From Pseudomonas promysalinigenes (lineage in GTDB: Bacteria > Pseudomonadota > Gammaproteobacteria > Pseudomonadales > Pseudomonadaceae), in assembly GCF_014269025.2 (NCBI RefSeq), contig NZ_CP077094.1:930001-994000 (forward strand): a stretch of DNA of 64,000 bases. Reading direction: 5' to 3'. Shown here piece by piece: positions 36,705-45,580 of this stretch. Both the position numbers and the translations under genes were made by a program. Position 1 is the stretch's first letter. Each line of letters starts with the position of its first letter. The notes beneath the pieces were generated by a model. The model ran no database searches. It saw nothing but the letters and a program-made list of their open reading frames with translations, and was not told where the DNA came from.

Positions 36705-37526
36705 ATGCGTAACGATGCCCACGACGATTTCGATGACGTACCCACTTTGCGTGCCGGTACCCCCGATGACGACGAACTGCTGCCTGCGCATGTTTCGCGC
36801 AGCCGTCAGAAGGCAGCCCGGCCAGCCAGCAGCGGAGCGCTGTGGGCGTTGCTGATCGCAGCGTTCATCGCCCTCGCCGGGCTGGGCTGGTGGAGCTTTC
36901 AGCAAATCTCGCTGATGGAGCAGCAGTTGGTGGCCACCCAGGAGAGCTTTGCGCGTATCAGCGAAGAGGCCGCCGGGCGCTTGCAGGCAATCAGCGGCAA
37001 GGTCGCTGCCAGCGAATCTTCAAGTACCAGCGGTAGTGAGGCCTTGAAGCTGCAGATCCGTCAGTTGCAGGCCAGCCTGGCCGAGCAGGGCAAGCAGCAG
37101 CAAGGTGTGGCCGGGCAGGCAGGAGACCTGGGCAAGCGGCTGGAACAAGTTCTGGCCGATACTCGCGAGCAGCAAAAGGCGGTGACTGAGCTTCAGAACC
37201 AATTGCAAGCTCAACTGAAGGCGGTGAATGCCGAGTTGGCGGCGTTGAAGTCGGGGCAGGTGGACGGCGGCAAGCTTGATGGCCAGTTGAAGAGTCTGAG
37301 CGACGAAGTGGCGGCGCTTAAGAAACAGGGCAGCCAGAAAGCTGCAGTGGAAAGCCTGGAGCAAGATGTTCTGGTGCTCAAGACCCAGATGGAAAGCCGC
37401 TCAGCGTCTTCAAATGGGGCGACCGTGCAGGAGTTCGATGCATTCCGCGGGCAGACCACGCGCAACCTCAATACCCTGCAGAGTCAGATTCAAAACCTGC
37501 AGCAGCAGATCAACGCTCGGCGTTGA
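36705..37526 (+). CDS. Single-pass membrane protein with long coiled coil, unknown function
   Basis: 273 residues. Acidic cytoplasmic N-terminus (MRNDAHDDFDDVPTLRAGTPDDDE), one membrane helix at ~45-68 (ALWALLIAAFIALAGLGWWSF), then ~200 residues rich in Gln/Ala/Leu/Lys heptads forming a long coiled coil, presumably periplasmic. Annotated in relatives as an ATPase-like or hypothetical protein, but I see no Walker motif. It may tether or measure envelope distance; that is speculation. The ribosome site before the ATG is weak. Confidence 0.75.
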   Translation: MRNDAHDDFDDVPTLRAGTPDDDELLPAHVSRSRQKAARPASSGALWALLIAAFIALAGLGWWSFQQISLMEQQLVATQESFARISEEAAGRLQAISGKVAASESSSTSGSEALKLQIRQLQASLAEQGKQQQGVAGQAGDLGKRLEQVLADTREQQKAVTELQNQLQAQLKAVNAELAALKSGQVDGGKLDGQLKSLSDEVAALKKQGSQKAAVESLEQDVLVLKTQMESRSASSNGATVQEFDAFRGQTTRNLNTLQSQIQNLQQQINARR

Positions 37527-37581
37527 AGGTGATTGCAGCGGGCTTACCCTGGAATGGGCCGCCAAGCGGCCCATGTCCGGG

Positions 37582-38631
37582 TCACAGGCGTGGGTAATCG
37601 ATGTACCCCACCGGGCCCTTTGCATAGAAAGTCTCAGGATGCGCCTCGTTCAACGGCGCATCCGCTGCCAGCCGCGCCGGCAGGTCCGGGTTGGCGATAA
37701 ATGGCACACCGAACGCTACCGCATCGGCTTTGCCCCCCGCCAGGGCGGCATTGGCGCTGGCCTTGTCGAAGCGCTCGTTGACGATATACGGGCCACCGAA
37801 GGCTTCCTTGATCAGCGGGCCAATGCTGTCGTCGGCTTCCTTCTCCCGCGAGCAGATGAAAGCGATGCCGCGTTTGCCCAGTTCACGTGCCACATAGGTG
37901 AAGGTCTCGGCGCGGTTGGCATCACCCATGTCATGGGCGTCGGCGCGTGGCGACAGGTGCACGCCCACGCGGCCAGCCCCCCACACGCCGATGGCTGCGT
38001 CGGTGACTTCCAGCAACAACCTCGCGCGGTTTTCCAAGGAGCCACCGTAACGGTCGGTGCGCTGGTTGGTGCTGGTTTGCAGGAACTGGTCAAGCAGGTA
38101 GCCGTTGGCGCCATGGATTTCCACACCGTCGAAGCCGGCGGCCTTGGCATTCTCGGCCGCGCTGCGGTAGGCCTCGACGATATCGGCGATTTCTTCGGTT
38201 TCCAGGGCGCGCGGGGTGGGGTAGTCGCTAAGTGGGCGCACCAGGCTTACGTGGCCCTTGGCTGGGATCGCGCTGGGTGCTACTGGCAGTTCGCCGTTGA
38301 GGTAGCTGGGGTGAGAGATACGGCCGACGTGCCACAGTTGCAGGAATATCCGCCCCCCTGCGCCATGGACGGCCGAGGTGACATTGTTCCAACCACGGAC
38401 CTGCTCATCGTTCCAGATGCCAGGCGTGTCTGGATAACCTACGCCCATGGGTGTGACCGAGGTCGCTTCGCTTAGAATCAGCCCAGCGCTGGCGCGTTGA
38501 ACATAGTATTCGGCCATCAGGGCGTTGGGAACGCGGCCGTCATCGGCCCGGCATCGAGTCAATGGCGCCATGATGATGCGGTTGGGCAACTGCACATCGC
38601 CCAGTTGGATCGGATCGAAAAGCGTTGTCAT
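37582..38631 (-). CDS. xenB: Old yellow enzyme family flavin oxidoreductase, XenB-type
   Basis: 349 residues, the XenB length. FMN-binding TIM barrel with MAPLTRCRADDGRVPN, QLWHVGRISHPSYLNG, the substrate pair in GVEIHGANGYLLDQF and RTDRYGGSLENRARL. XenB reduces nitroglycerin, TNT and activated alkenes with NADPH; its natural role is probably detoxification of electrophiles. ATG at 38631. The ArsR-family gene lies 17 bp upstream on the same strand, so the two form an operon under ArsR control. Confidence 0.92.
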   Translation of the reverse strand: MTTLFDPIQLGDVQLPNRIIMAPLTRCRADDGRVPNALMAEYYVQRASAGLILSEATSVTPMGVGYPDTPGIWNDEQVRGWNNVTSAVHGAGGRIFLQLWHVGRISHPSYLNGELPVAPSAIPAKGHVSLVRPLSDYPTPRALETEEIADIVEAYRSAAENAKAAGFDGVEIHGANGYLLDQFLQTSTNQRTDRYGGSLENRARLLLEVTDAAIGVWGAGRVGVHLSPRADAHDMGDANRAETFTYVARELGKRGIAFICSREKEADDSIGPLIKEAFGGPYIVNERFDKASANAALAGGKADAVAFGVPFIANPDLPARLAADAPLNEAHPETFYAKGPVGYIDYPRL

Positions 38632-38648
38632 AACGGTTACCTGCCTTG

Positions 38649-38951
38649 TCAAAGCGCTTGGCGCAGTTGTTCGAGAAATGCCTCGATGGTGGCTTCGTTG
38701 CGTTTGAAAAAGTGCCATTGACCGACCTTCTGGCTGGTGATCAGACCCGCCCGTTGCAAGGTGGCCAAGTGGGCTGACACGGTGGACTGCGAGAGCCCGC
38801 AGCGTTGGTCGATCTGCCCGGCGCAAACACCGTTTTCGGTGCTGTGGTACTGGTCGGGAAATTGAGCAGCCGGGTCTTTCAGCCAGCTTAGGATTTCTCG
38901 CCTGACCGGATGGGCCAGCGCTTTTATGATTTCGTCGAGATCAAGTGGCAT
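38649..38951 (-). CDS. ArsR-family winged-helix repressor
   Basis: 100 residues. Helix-turn-helix CGLSQSTVSAHLATLQRAGLITSQKVGQWHFFKRN. Cysteines in GVCAGQIDQRCGLS could be redox or ligand sensing, but the metal-site pattern of arsenic-type ArsR (ELCVCDL) is absent, so an organic electrophile sensor matched to XenB is more likely. ATG at 38951 chosen because the conserved domain begins there; an upstream in-frame start at 39002 falls inside the operator region. Confidence 0.87.
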   Translation of the reverse strand: MPLDLDEIIKALAHPVRREILSWLKDPAAQFPDQYHSTENGVCAGQIDQRCGLSQSTVSAHLATLQRAGLITSQKVGQWHFFKRNEATIEAFLEQLRQAL

Positions 38952-38975
38952 GGGGTGAGGCTCGTGCTGTAGCGG

Positions 38976-39077
38976 TATATCGCGATACAACGAAACGTAC
39001 ATCGGTATTTAGCGATATACAAATACGAAGAGGTTCTGAGCTGAGTGCAAATCGCTATATCGCGTTATAACGATATG
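38976..39077. promoter_or_regulatory. Cluster of AT-rich palindromes, probable ArsR-type operators
   Basis: TATCGCGATA (38978-38987, perfect), GTATTTAGCGATATAC (39005-39020, near perfect), TCGCTATATCGCG (39052-39064) and CGTTATAACG (39063-39072, perfect). The half-site GCGATA/TATCGC recurs five times in ~90 bp between the divergent arsR-xenB and acpH genes, a pattern fitting cooperative repressor binding. TATAAC at 39066-39071 could be an acpH -10. Confidence 0.65.
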
Positions 39078-39103
39078 CGAGATCAGGGTGCTAAACTGCC
39101 GGC

Positions 39104-39688
39104 ATGAATTACTTGGCACATCTGCACCTTGGCGGCTCTGCTCCGCAGCAAATGCTCGGCAGCCTGTATGGCGACTTCGTCAAAGGCTCGCTCGAAGGGC
39201 GTTTTCCGCCTGCGCTAGAGGCAGCGATCAGGCTGCACCGGCGCATTGACAGCTTCACCGACCAGCACCCATTGGTATTGGCTGCGCTGGCGCGTTTTCC
39301 TTCATCGCGACGGCGCTTTGCCGGCATCGTGCTGGATGTGTTCTTCGACCATTGCCTGGCCCGACACTGGGGGGATTACGCTGAACAGCCGCTGGCGCAG
39401 TTCACTGGAGCGTTTTATCGAGTGTTGCTGGCTGAGCCTGAGTTGCCAGGGCGGCTGGCGCGGATCGCGCCCTCCATGGCGGCAGATGATTGGCTGGATG
39501 CCTATGGCGACTTTGCCACGCTGGAGCAGGTGTTCAAGGGTATTTCCCGGCGCCTGTCGCGGCCTGAAGGGATGGCTGGGGTGATGCATGAGCTGGAACG
39601 CCTGTACGAGCCGCTGCTGGCGGATTTTCGTGCGTTCTACCCTCAGCTGCAGGCGTTCGCTGCGACCGGTCGGCAGCCCGGCAGTTGA
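39104..39688 (+). CDS. acpH: Acyl carrier protein phosphodiesterase (AcpH family)
   Basis: 194 residues. MNYLAHLHLGG, GSLYGDFVKGSL, LHRRIDSFTDQHP and DVFFDHCLARHW are AcpH (YajB/DUF479) motifs with the HD-like metal ligands. The enzyme removes phosphopantetheine from holo-ACP. No good ribosome site precedes the ATG, which lies right after the palindrome cluster. Confidence 0.9.
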   Translation: MNYLAHLHLGGSAPQQMLGSLYGDFVKGSLEGRFPPALEAAIRLHRRIDSFTDQHPLVLAALARFPSSRRRFAGIVLDVFFDHCLARHWGDYAEQPLAQFTGAFYRVLLAEPELPGRLARIAPSMAADDWLDAYGDFATLEQVFKGISRRLSRPEGMAGVMHELERLYEPLLADFRAFYPQLQAFAATGRQPGS

Positions 39689-39769
39689 GCTTGTGTTGTC
39701 TTCGCCGGCCTTTTCGCAGGTCAAGCGCCCACAAAGCCAGTGCGGAATCTGAGGGCACCACTGCATGAA

Positions 39770-40558
39770 TCAGGCAGCACGTGCCTGACGCCGAGGCACC
39801 GCCGGCATGTGTTCGACGCCGAACAACGCCATGTGAATCGCCTGTTGCGCCTGAAACGCCAGCGCCGCCCGTTCCTTCTGGGCACTGTCGATCGGCGTCA
39901 ACAGGTGAATGCACACTTGCCCCCGAGGCTGGGCGAATAAGCGCATCAGGTGCGAAACCAGGTCGTCGTCACCAATGAAGGGTGCTATCAGGTCTGCCTT
40001 GCCGTCGCGCAGGTATTGAATGGCCACTGGCTGCACCGCCACGCCCTGGTCGATGGCACCGGCCAGCAGCCGGCCGTGGAAAGTGCGCAGCTGGCACCCA
40101 TCGGTGGTAGTGCCCTCTGGGAAAATCAGCAGTGGCCGGGCCTGGCGCAATTGTTCGCTGATCTGTTCGCGCAGGCGCTGACTGTCGCCGCCACCGCGGC
40201 GAATGAACAGCGTGCCGGCTTTTTCTGCCAGCCAGCCGGCTACCGGCCACTGGCGGACTTCGGCCTTGGACAGAAACGAAAGTGGTAGCAGCATGCCTAG
40301 CAGTGGAATGTCGGTCCAGGACACATGATTGCTGACCCAGAGCATCGGCCGTTTTGGCCGCTCACCGGTTACCCGCACCTGGAACGGCAAAGCGCTGACC
40401 AGACGCTTCATGAACCAGCAGGACAAACGCTGGCGCAGCCCGAGAGACACCTTGAGCCCTGACCGGTCCCCCAGCGCGACGACAGTGGCCATGAGCAGGC
40501 CGAGCAACAATACCAGCAGCAGGCGGGACAGGCGGAGCAGTACCCGCACCCCACCCAT
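39770..40558 (-). CDS. olsA: Lyso-ornithine lipid O-acyltransferase OlsA (PlsC family)
   Basis: 262 residues. N-terminal hydrophobic helix (~10-30), acyltransferase motif NHVSWTD (His78-x4-Asp83), FPEGTTTDG and PVAIQYL. PlsC-type fold. The preceding gene is OlsB, and the pair makes ornithine lipids, phosphate-free membrane lipids, at the inner membrane. The ATG shares its A with the olsB TGA (TGATG), giving translational coupling. Confidence 0.92.
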   Translation of the reverse strand: MGGVRVLLRLSRLLLVLLLGLLMATVVALGDRSGLKVSLGLRQRLSCWFMKRLVSALPFQVRVTGERPKRPMLWVSNHVSWTDIPLLGMLLPLSFLSKAEVRQWPVAGWLAEKAGTLFIRRGGGDSQRLREQISEQLRQARPLLIFPEGTTTDGCQLRTFHGRLLAGAIDQGVAVQPVAIQYLRDGKADLIAPFIGDDDLVSHLMRLFAQPRGQVCIHLLTPIDSAQKERAALAFQAQQAIHMALFGVEHMPAVPRRQARAA

Positions 40559-41313
40559 CAGACGGCTGCCTTGAAGTGTCTGGCGTAGCGCGGGCACAGC
40601 TCGTCGCGCTTGAGCAGAATGAAGACGTCCGCCACCTGGAAGTCCTGGTCCCAGCAAGGCTCCCCACAGATCTTGGCCCCCAGGCGCATGTAGGCTTTGA
40701 GCAACGGGGGCATTTCGGCAATGACGTTGCTCGGCAACGCCAGGCTGGGCAGAGGTTTTTTTGGCTCGGCGCGCAGGTGCTCGTTGCACAGATAACGCTC
40801 GCGCAGCCGTTGCATGACCGCATGGGCTTGGACACCCCCGTCTTGCATGGGGATGCTGGCGCAGCCCATCAGGTAGCTGTAGCGGCCTTCGTTGAGCACC
40901 TCGGCCAATTCGCCCCAGAGCACGGCTATGGTGCCGCCGTTGCGGTAGTCCGGGGCGACGCAGGTGCGACCCAGTTCGAGGATCGGGCCCTGCAATTGAC
41001 GCAGACCGTGCAAGCTGAATTCTTCTTCACTGTAGAAGCGCCCCAGGCTGCTGGCCGCCTGGTGATCGAGCAAGCGGGTGGTGGCCACCAGCTGGCCGGT
41101 GCTCAGGTCGCGTACGCCGATGTGCCGGCAGTGTTCATCGTAGTCATCCATGTCCAGACCCTGGTCAGCGCCTTTGAGCCTGGCCTTGAACTCTGCGCTG
41201 AACACCCTGAAACGCAGGGCTTGAGCCTCCTGAAGGGCTGCAGGCCCGACCAGGCGTTCGGCTTGCAGACGGCGTTCGGTGCTGTTGCCACCACGGTGAG
41301 CGATCCGAGTCAT
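40558..41313 (-). CDS. olsB: L-ornithine N-alpha-acyltransferase OlsB (GNAT-like)
   Basis: 251 residues. [21 protein letters not shown]..., [47 protein letters not shown] and the C-terminal [21 protein letters not shown] identify OlsB (formerly 'hemolysin-like'). It attaches a 3-hydroxy fatty acyl group from ACP to ornithine. ATG at 41313, GGAG 8 nt upstream. In other bacteria olsB is induced by phosphate starvation; only a half Pho box (41424-41430, minus strand CTGTCAT) is visible here. Confidence 0.92.
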   Translation of the reverse strand: MTRIAHRGGNSTERRLQAERLVGPAALQEAQALRFRVFSAEFKARLKGADQGLDMDDYDEHCRHIGVRDLSTGQLVATTRLLDHQAASSLGRFYSEEEFSLHGLRQLQGPILELGRTCVAPDYRNGGTIAVLWGELAEVLNEGRYSYLMGCASIPMQDGGVQAHAVMQRLRERYLCNEHLRAEPKKPLPSLALPSNVIAEMPPLLKAYMRLGAKICGEPCWDQDFQVADVFILLKRDELCPRYARHFKAAV

Positions 41314-41458
41314 TGCGAGTCTCCATAAGCCAGCCATGAAGGGTTGCGGCCGGTCGGCTTTGTTGTGCACAGTCAGCCTAGGTAGGCGCGGTGTCACCCC
41401 GGTGAAGCTTTGGTGATGCTTGCATGACAGCCCCGTCAGCCTCTTGAAGGAGCGCCCT

Positions 41459-42346
41459 ATGGCCTGGTTGCAACGACTCAACGACCCTTACCGCCAGCCA
41501 TTGGCCGGCACCCTTGGCGAGGCCTATGCCGCGCAACTCGAGCGCCTTGGCGCGGTTGCCCCGTTCGAACTGGCGGTGCTGGGTGGGCGTGCCATGGCCA
41601 CCCCGGGCCTGGCCTTTCTGATCGGTTACCAGGCCGCGCTGAGGGTGCTTTGGCCCAGTGCGCCGGCCAGCCTTGGTGCGTTGTGCGCCACCGAACAGCG
41701 CAGCGTGCGCCCGGCGGACATGCATACCCGGCTGGTCGGGTTGCGCCTGGACGGCACCAAGGACTTTGTTACCGCGGGCCTTGATGCAGAGTGGCTGTTG
41801 GTGGCTGCGCGCAGCGAAGCGTTGGGCGACGCGCCGCAGCTGAAGTTAGCGGTGGTGTATCCGGGTGAGGCCGGGGTGACGTTGGAAGCATTGCCCACCC
41901 TGCCGCTGATGCCAGAGGTAGGGCATGGACGCCTGCACTTGCAGGGTGCGTCCTGCGAATTATTGGCAGGGGACGGTTGGGACGCCTACGTCAAACCGTT
42001 CCGCTCGTTGGAAGACCTGTACGTGCTGACGGCTTTGACGGCTTGGTTATATGGGGTTGGACATGAGTGCGACTGGCCCCGGGACTTGCGTCTGCGCCTC
42101 CTTGGACTGTTGGCTGGGTGCGCCGAGGGCAGCCGGCAATGCGCTGACAGCGTTGCTTGCCACCTCTTGCTGGGGGGCTTGTTCTCGCAGTTCCAGGCGC
42201 TGCGCGCAGCGGTCGATGAGGCGCTGCTGGCGGGGCCGCAGCAATGGGCTCAGCTGTGGCAGCGTGATCAAGGGGTGCTGGGACTGGCCACGGCGGCGCG
42301 GGAACAGCGCCTGGCCAAAGCCTGGTCGGGCGCAGGGCTGTCATGA
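41459..42346 (+). CDS. Acyl-CoA dehydrogenase-like protein (short)
   Basis: 295 residues, shorter than normal acyl-CoA dehydrogenases (~380). The middle beta domain ([27 protein letters not shown]) and a C-terminal helical bundle resemble the family, but I cannot point to a catalytic Glu and the FAD signature is weak, so it may be a non-catalytic or degenerate member. ATG at 41459 with AAGGAG 7 nt upstream. It is divergent from olsB. Confidence 0.72.
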   Translation: MAWLQRLNDPYRQPLAGTLGEAYAAQLERLGAVAPFELAVLGGRAMATPGLAFLIGYQAALRVLWPSAPASLGALCATEQRSVRPADMHTRLVGLRLDGTKDFVTAGLDAEWLLVAARSEALGDAPQLKLAVVYPGEAGVTLEALPTLPLMPEVGHGRLHLQGASCELLAGDGWDAYVKPFRSLEDLYVLTALTAWLYGVGHECDWPRDLRLRLLGLLAGCAEGSRQCADSVACHLLLGGLFSQFQALRAAVDEALLAGPQQWAQLWQRDQGVLGLATAAREQRLAKAWSGAGLS

Positions 42347-42677
42347 AAAGCGGGATCCTGTAGTTCTCTCAGCTCCTGGGCCGCTGATGCGCTTTTCCGA
42401 CCATGAAAGCCTCCTGAGAATACCGTCGGCTTATTCCGCCAAAAAAGCACCCCTCCGGTCGCTTTGTAATGGGCTTGGCTCAAGCGTATTGCCCGGACTA
42501 CGTGAAACCATGGCTGCCCTTGAGCGGCCTGGAAGAAGACCGCCGGCAGCGGCGGGAAAGCGCCCAGGGGCCAGGCCTGCGCAGCCCGGCTGCCTGGCAG
42601 GGTGCACAAGCAGGCTGGCGCTTGCTGCCATGAAAGCAGGCGGTTAAGGTTGGCGGTCAAGTTCTACGAGACCTGTC
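42347..42677. other. 331-bp gap between the acyl-CoA dehydrogenase-like gene and yceI
   Basis: No terminator with a T tract, repeat or RNA gene recognised. It contains one short coding-like frame, listed separately, and a run of A6 at 42441-42446. Presumably it holds the yceI promoter. Confidence 0.4.
42469..42633 (+). CDS. Possible 54-residue protein, unknown
   Basis: ATG frame encoding a Pro/Gly/Arg-rich peptide (MGLAQAYCPDYVKPWLPL...). Codon choice looks like a real gene at the start (GC-rich third positions), but there is no clear ribosome site and the frame is short enough to arise by chance in GC-rich DNA. Listed as a candidate only. Confidence 0.25.
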   Translation: MGLAQAYCPDYVKPWLPLSGLEEDRRQRRESAQGPGLRSPAAWQGAQAGWRLLP

Positions 42678-43259
42678 ATGTTCAACTTCAGTCGCCTTCT
42701 GCCTGCTCTGCTGCTGGCCCTGTGCTTGCCCGCCCATGCCAATTGGCACCTTGATGGCGAGTCATCGCGCCTGTCATTCGTCACCGGCAAAAATGGTGAT
42801 ACCGCCGAGGTGCATCGCTTTTTAGTGTTGCACGGCAGTGTCGACCGAAAGGGCGCGGCTGCGCTGCGCATCGAGATGGACTCGGTCAGCAGCGGGGTGC
42901 CGCTGCGTGACGAGCAGATGCGCGACCATCTTTTCGAAGTGCAGCGCTTTGCCGAGGCCAGCGTGAAGGCGCAGATCGACCTGCGGCCGATCAACGACCT
43001 GGCCGATGGCGCGCAAATCGAGTTGCGCCTGCCGTTGACCGTCACCCTGCATGGGCAGTCCCACAGCTACAACGCGCTGCTGCTGGCCACCCGCCTGGAT
43101 GAGCGGCGCTTCCAGGTAGTGACCCTCGAACCGTTGGTGCTGCGCGCTTCTGACTTCGGCCTGTTGCCCGGGCTGGAGAGCCTGCGCAAGTTTGCCAAGT
43201 TGAAATCCATCAACCCATTGGTACCGGTCAACGCGGTACTGATTTTCAACGCCCGCTGA
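42678..43259 (+). CDS. YceI-like periplasmic protein
   Basis: 193 residues. Signal peptide (FSRLLPALLLALCLPAHA, cleavage before NWHLD), then a YceI lipocalin-like barrel: WHLDGESSRLSFVTGKNGDTAEVHRF, IDLRPINDLADG, LPLTVTLHGQSHSY. YceI proteins bind long isoprenoids such as ubiquinone or fatty acids in the periplasm. Only one base separates its stop from the phospholipase D gene, so the two are translated as an operon. Confidence 0.88.
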   Translation: MFNFSRLLPALLLALCLPAHANWHLDGESSRLSFVTGKNGDTAEVHRFLVLHGSVDRKGAAALRIEMDSVSSGVPLRDEQMRDHLFEVQRFAEASVKAQIDLRPINDLADGAQIELRLPLTVTLHGQSHSYNALLLATRLDERRFQVVTLEPLVLRASDFGLLPGLESLRKFAKLKSINPLVPVNAVLIFNAR

Positions 43260-43260
43260 C

Positions 43261-44418
43261 ATGCCAGGGCCCGTATTCCCCTGGCGCGATGGCAATCAAT
43301 TCGAACTGCTGATCGACGGCCCTGCGTTCTTTCCCAGGATGCTTCAGGCGATTGCCGGTGCGCAGGCACAGGTGGACCTGGAGTTGTATCTGGTCGAGGC
43401 CGGTGCCTGCGCCGAGGCTGTGGTCCAGGCGCTGGAACAGGCGGCAGTACGCGGCGTGCGGGTGCGCTGCCTGTTCGATGACTATGGCTCTTTGGCCTTC
43501 ACTGCAGCGTTGCGCCAGCGCCTGCTGGATGCCGGCGTCTATCTGCGCTGGTACAACCGCCTGCGCTGGAAGCGTGGTTTGCGCAACCTCTACCGTGACC
43601 ATCGCAAACTGTTGCTGGTCGATGAGCGTTGGGCCGTGGTGGGTGGCACCGGGGTTACCGACGAATTCTGGGTGCCCGGTGAGTCAAGCAGCGCCTGGCA
43701 TGAGGTGATGGTGCAAATGCATGGCCCTGTGGTGAGCGACTGGCAACAGCTGTTCGACCGCCAGTGGCAAGCTAACGAACGTCGTACCGCCTGGCGCCCG
43801 GCCGAAGGCTTTGGCCTGCCTCGCCTGCCCAAGTTGCCGGCGCAAGGGCAGGGCATGGGCCGAGTGGCCTATGCCGACGCCCGCCAGCATCAGGACATCC
43901 TGCATTCGCTGGTGCGGGCAATCAACAGTGGCAAGCAGCGAGTGTGGCTGGCCACGCCGTATTTCTTGCCGACTTGGAGCGTGCGCCGGTCCCTGCGCCG
44001 GGCTGCAGGGAAAGGGGTCGACGTGCGCTTGCTGCTGACTGGCCCGCGCACCGACCACCCTTCGGTACGCTATGCCGGGCACCGCTATTACCCGCGCTTG
44101 CTGCGAGCGGGTGTGCGTATCTACGAATACCAGCCCTGTTTCCTGCATTTGAAAATGGTGCTGATCGACGACTGGGTCAGCATTGGCTCATGCAACTTCG
44201 ATCACTGGAACCTGCGCTTTAACTTGGAGGCCAACATCGAGGCGCTCGATCCGCCTTTGACGGCCGCTGTACACGCCAGCTTCGAGCGTGACTTCGCCTT
44301 GAGCCAGGCTGTCGACCTGGACCACTGGCATGCCCGGCCGCTGTGGCGCCGGGTGAAACAGCGCATATGGGGTTGGCTGGACAGGCTGGTGGTCAACCTG
44401 CTCGACCGACGGGACTGA
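43261..44418 (+). CDS. Cardiolipin synthase-like phospholipase D family protein (ClsB type)
   Basis: 385 residues with two HKD motifs: His114-x-Lys116-x4-Asp121 (HRKLLLVD) and His296-x-Lys298-x4-Asp303 (HLKMVLID), each followed by GG-TGVTDEF or GSCNFDHWN. The absence of N-terminal membrane helices fits ClsB rather than ClsA. Transphosphatidylation of phosphatidylglycerol and/or phosphatidylethanolamine to cardiolipin is expected. ATG at 43261 without its own strong ribosome site, in line with coupling to yceI. Confidence 0.88.
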   Translation: MPGPVFPWRDGNQFELLIDGPAFFPRMLQAIAGAQAQVDLELYLVEAGACAEAVVQALEQAAVRGVRVRCLFDDYGSLAFTAALRQRLLDAGVYLRWYNRLRWKRGLRNLYRDHRKLLLVDERWAVVGGTGVTDEFWVPGESSSAWHEVMVQMHGPVVSDWQQLFDRQWQANERRTAWRPAEGFGLPRLPKLPAQGQGMGRVAYADARQHQDILHSLVRAINSGKQRVWLATPYFLPTWSVRRSLRRAAGKGVDVRLLLTGPRTDHPSVRYAGHRYYPRLLRAGVRIYEYQPCFLHLKMVLIDDWVSIGSCNFDHWNLRFNLEANIEALDPPLTAAVHASFERDFALSQAVDLDHWHARPLWRRVKQRIWGWLDRLVVNLLDRRD

Positions 44419-44469
44419 GAGCAGCTATCGTGCACTGACGGTTTCCAGGCAATCGAAGGAGTGGGTGTG

Positions 44470-45048
44470 ATGACGGCGAAGAAGATTCTCATGCTGGTTG
44501 GCGACTATGTGGAAGATTACGAGGCGATGGTGCCTTTCCAGGCGCTGAGCATGGTCGGCCACACCGTTCACGCGGTGTGCCCGGAGAAGGTCGCTGGGCA
44601 GACGGTGCGCACAGCGATTCATGACTTCGAAGGCGAACAGACCTACAGCGAAAAGCCGGGGCATAATTTTGCACTGAACTACGACTTCGTGCGGGCTCGG
44701 GCCGAGGGTTACGACGCGCTGCTGATTCCTGGCGGCCGCGCCCCGGAGTATCTGCGCCTGGATGAGCGGGTTCTGGAGCTGGTGCGGGCCTTCGACCAGG
44801 CCGGCAAGCCGATTGCAGCGGTGTGCCATGGTGCGCAGTTGTTGGCAGCCGCAGGTGTGCTGCAAGGGCGCGAGTGCAGTGCGTATCCGGCGTGTGCGCC
44901 GGAAGTGCGGCTGGCCGGCGGCACCTTCATCGATATCGCGGTGGACCAGGCACATGTGGATGGCAACCTGGTCACTGCGCCAGCCTGGCCCGCCCACCCG
45001 GCCTGGCTGGCGGCGTTCCTCAAAGTGCTTGGCACCCATATCGCCTGA
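44470..45048 (+). CDS. DJ-1/PfpI family protein
   Basis: 192 residues. Class-I glutamine-amidotransferase-like fold with nucleophile Cys119 in [14 protein letters not shown] and the conserved Glu in [16 protein letters not shown]. Members include intracellular proteases/deglycases and stress chaperones, so the function is open. Start at ATG 44470 because AAGGAG at 44456-44461 is 8 nt upstream; an in-frame GTG at 44461 overlaps the ribosome site. Confidence 0.87.
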   Translation: MTAKKILMLVGDYVEDYEAMVPFQALSMVGHTVHAVCPEKVAGQTVRTAIHDFEGEQTYSEKPGHNFALNYDFVRARAEGYDALLIPGGRAPEYLRLDERVLELVRAFDQAGKPIAAVCHGAQLLAAAGVLQGRECSAYPACAPEVRLAGGTFIDIAVDQAHVDGNLVTAPAWPAHPAWLAAFLKVLGTHIA

Positions 45049-45066
45049 TCGGGCCGCTCGGCAGGT

Positions 45067-45465
45067 TCACTCTACCTGCTCGACCCAATCGTTGAGGTTG
45101 TAGTAATTGGTGATCCGGGCAATCTTGCCGCAGTGAATGTAGAAGAATGCCCCCGCTGGCAGCACGTAAGTCTGGCCCGTGGCCGCCGGCAAGCCTTCGT
45201 CGTCGGCCAGGTATTGGCCGTGGACGGTGAACTCGGCTGCTGCGCGGCTGCCGTCGGCGTTCTGCATGACCACGATGTCGGCCAGGCGCTCGCGGTAGCA
45301 GCGGTTCATCTTGTCCATGAACGCGGCGAACTTCGCTTTGCCCATTTGCCGCTCGCCCTGGTTGATGTCGTGAATCACATCTTCGCTGAGCAGTGCCAAG
45401 AACGTTGGCATGTCACCGGCGTTGAAGGCGGCATAGTAAGCGTGGACCAGTTCGGTAGCGGTCAT
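45067..45465 (-). CDS. SnoaL-like / ketosteroid-isomerase-related protein
   Basis: 132 residues of the NTF2-like cone fold: ELVHAYYAAFNAGDMPTFLALLSEDVIHDINQGERQMGKAKFAAFM and ending AFFYIHCGKIARITNYYNLNDWVEQVE. Such proteins are small isomerases/hydrolases or binding proteins of many ligands, and the substrate is unknown. It is convergent with the DJ-1 gene, 18 bp apart, no terminator seen. Confidence 0.85.
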   Translation of the reverse strand: MTATELVHAYYAAFNAGDMPTFLALLSEDVIHDINQGERQMGKAKFAAFMDKMNRCYRERLADIVVMQNADGSRAAAEFTVHGQYLADDEGLPAATGQTYVLPAGAFFYIHCGKIARITNYYNLNDWVEQVE

Positions 45466-45580
45466 GGAACAGTTCCTGTCGTGTAGGGAAAAGGCGATGT
45501 GCTGGCTTGGATGATAGGGTTTCCCCTCAAGCCCGGCTTAGCCGAGCGCGTCATCCACATCGACAAAACGACCGCCAAGC

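Noticed and set aside
41424..41430. Pho box before olsB
   Set aside because: Only one half-site CTGTCAT (minus strand); the neighbouring half at 11-bp phase matches 3 of 7 bases, so PhoB control is not supported.
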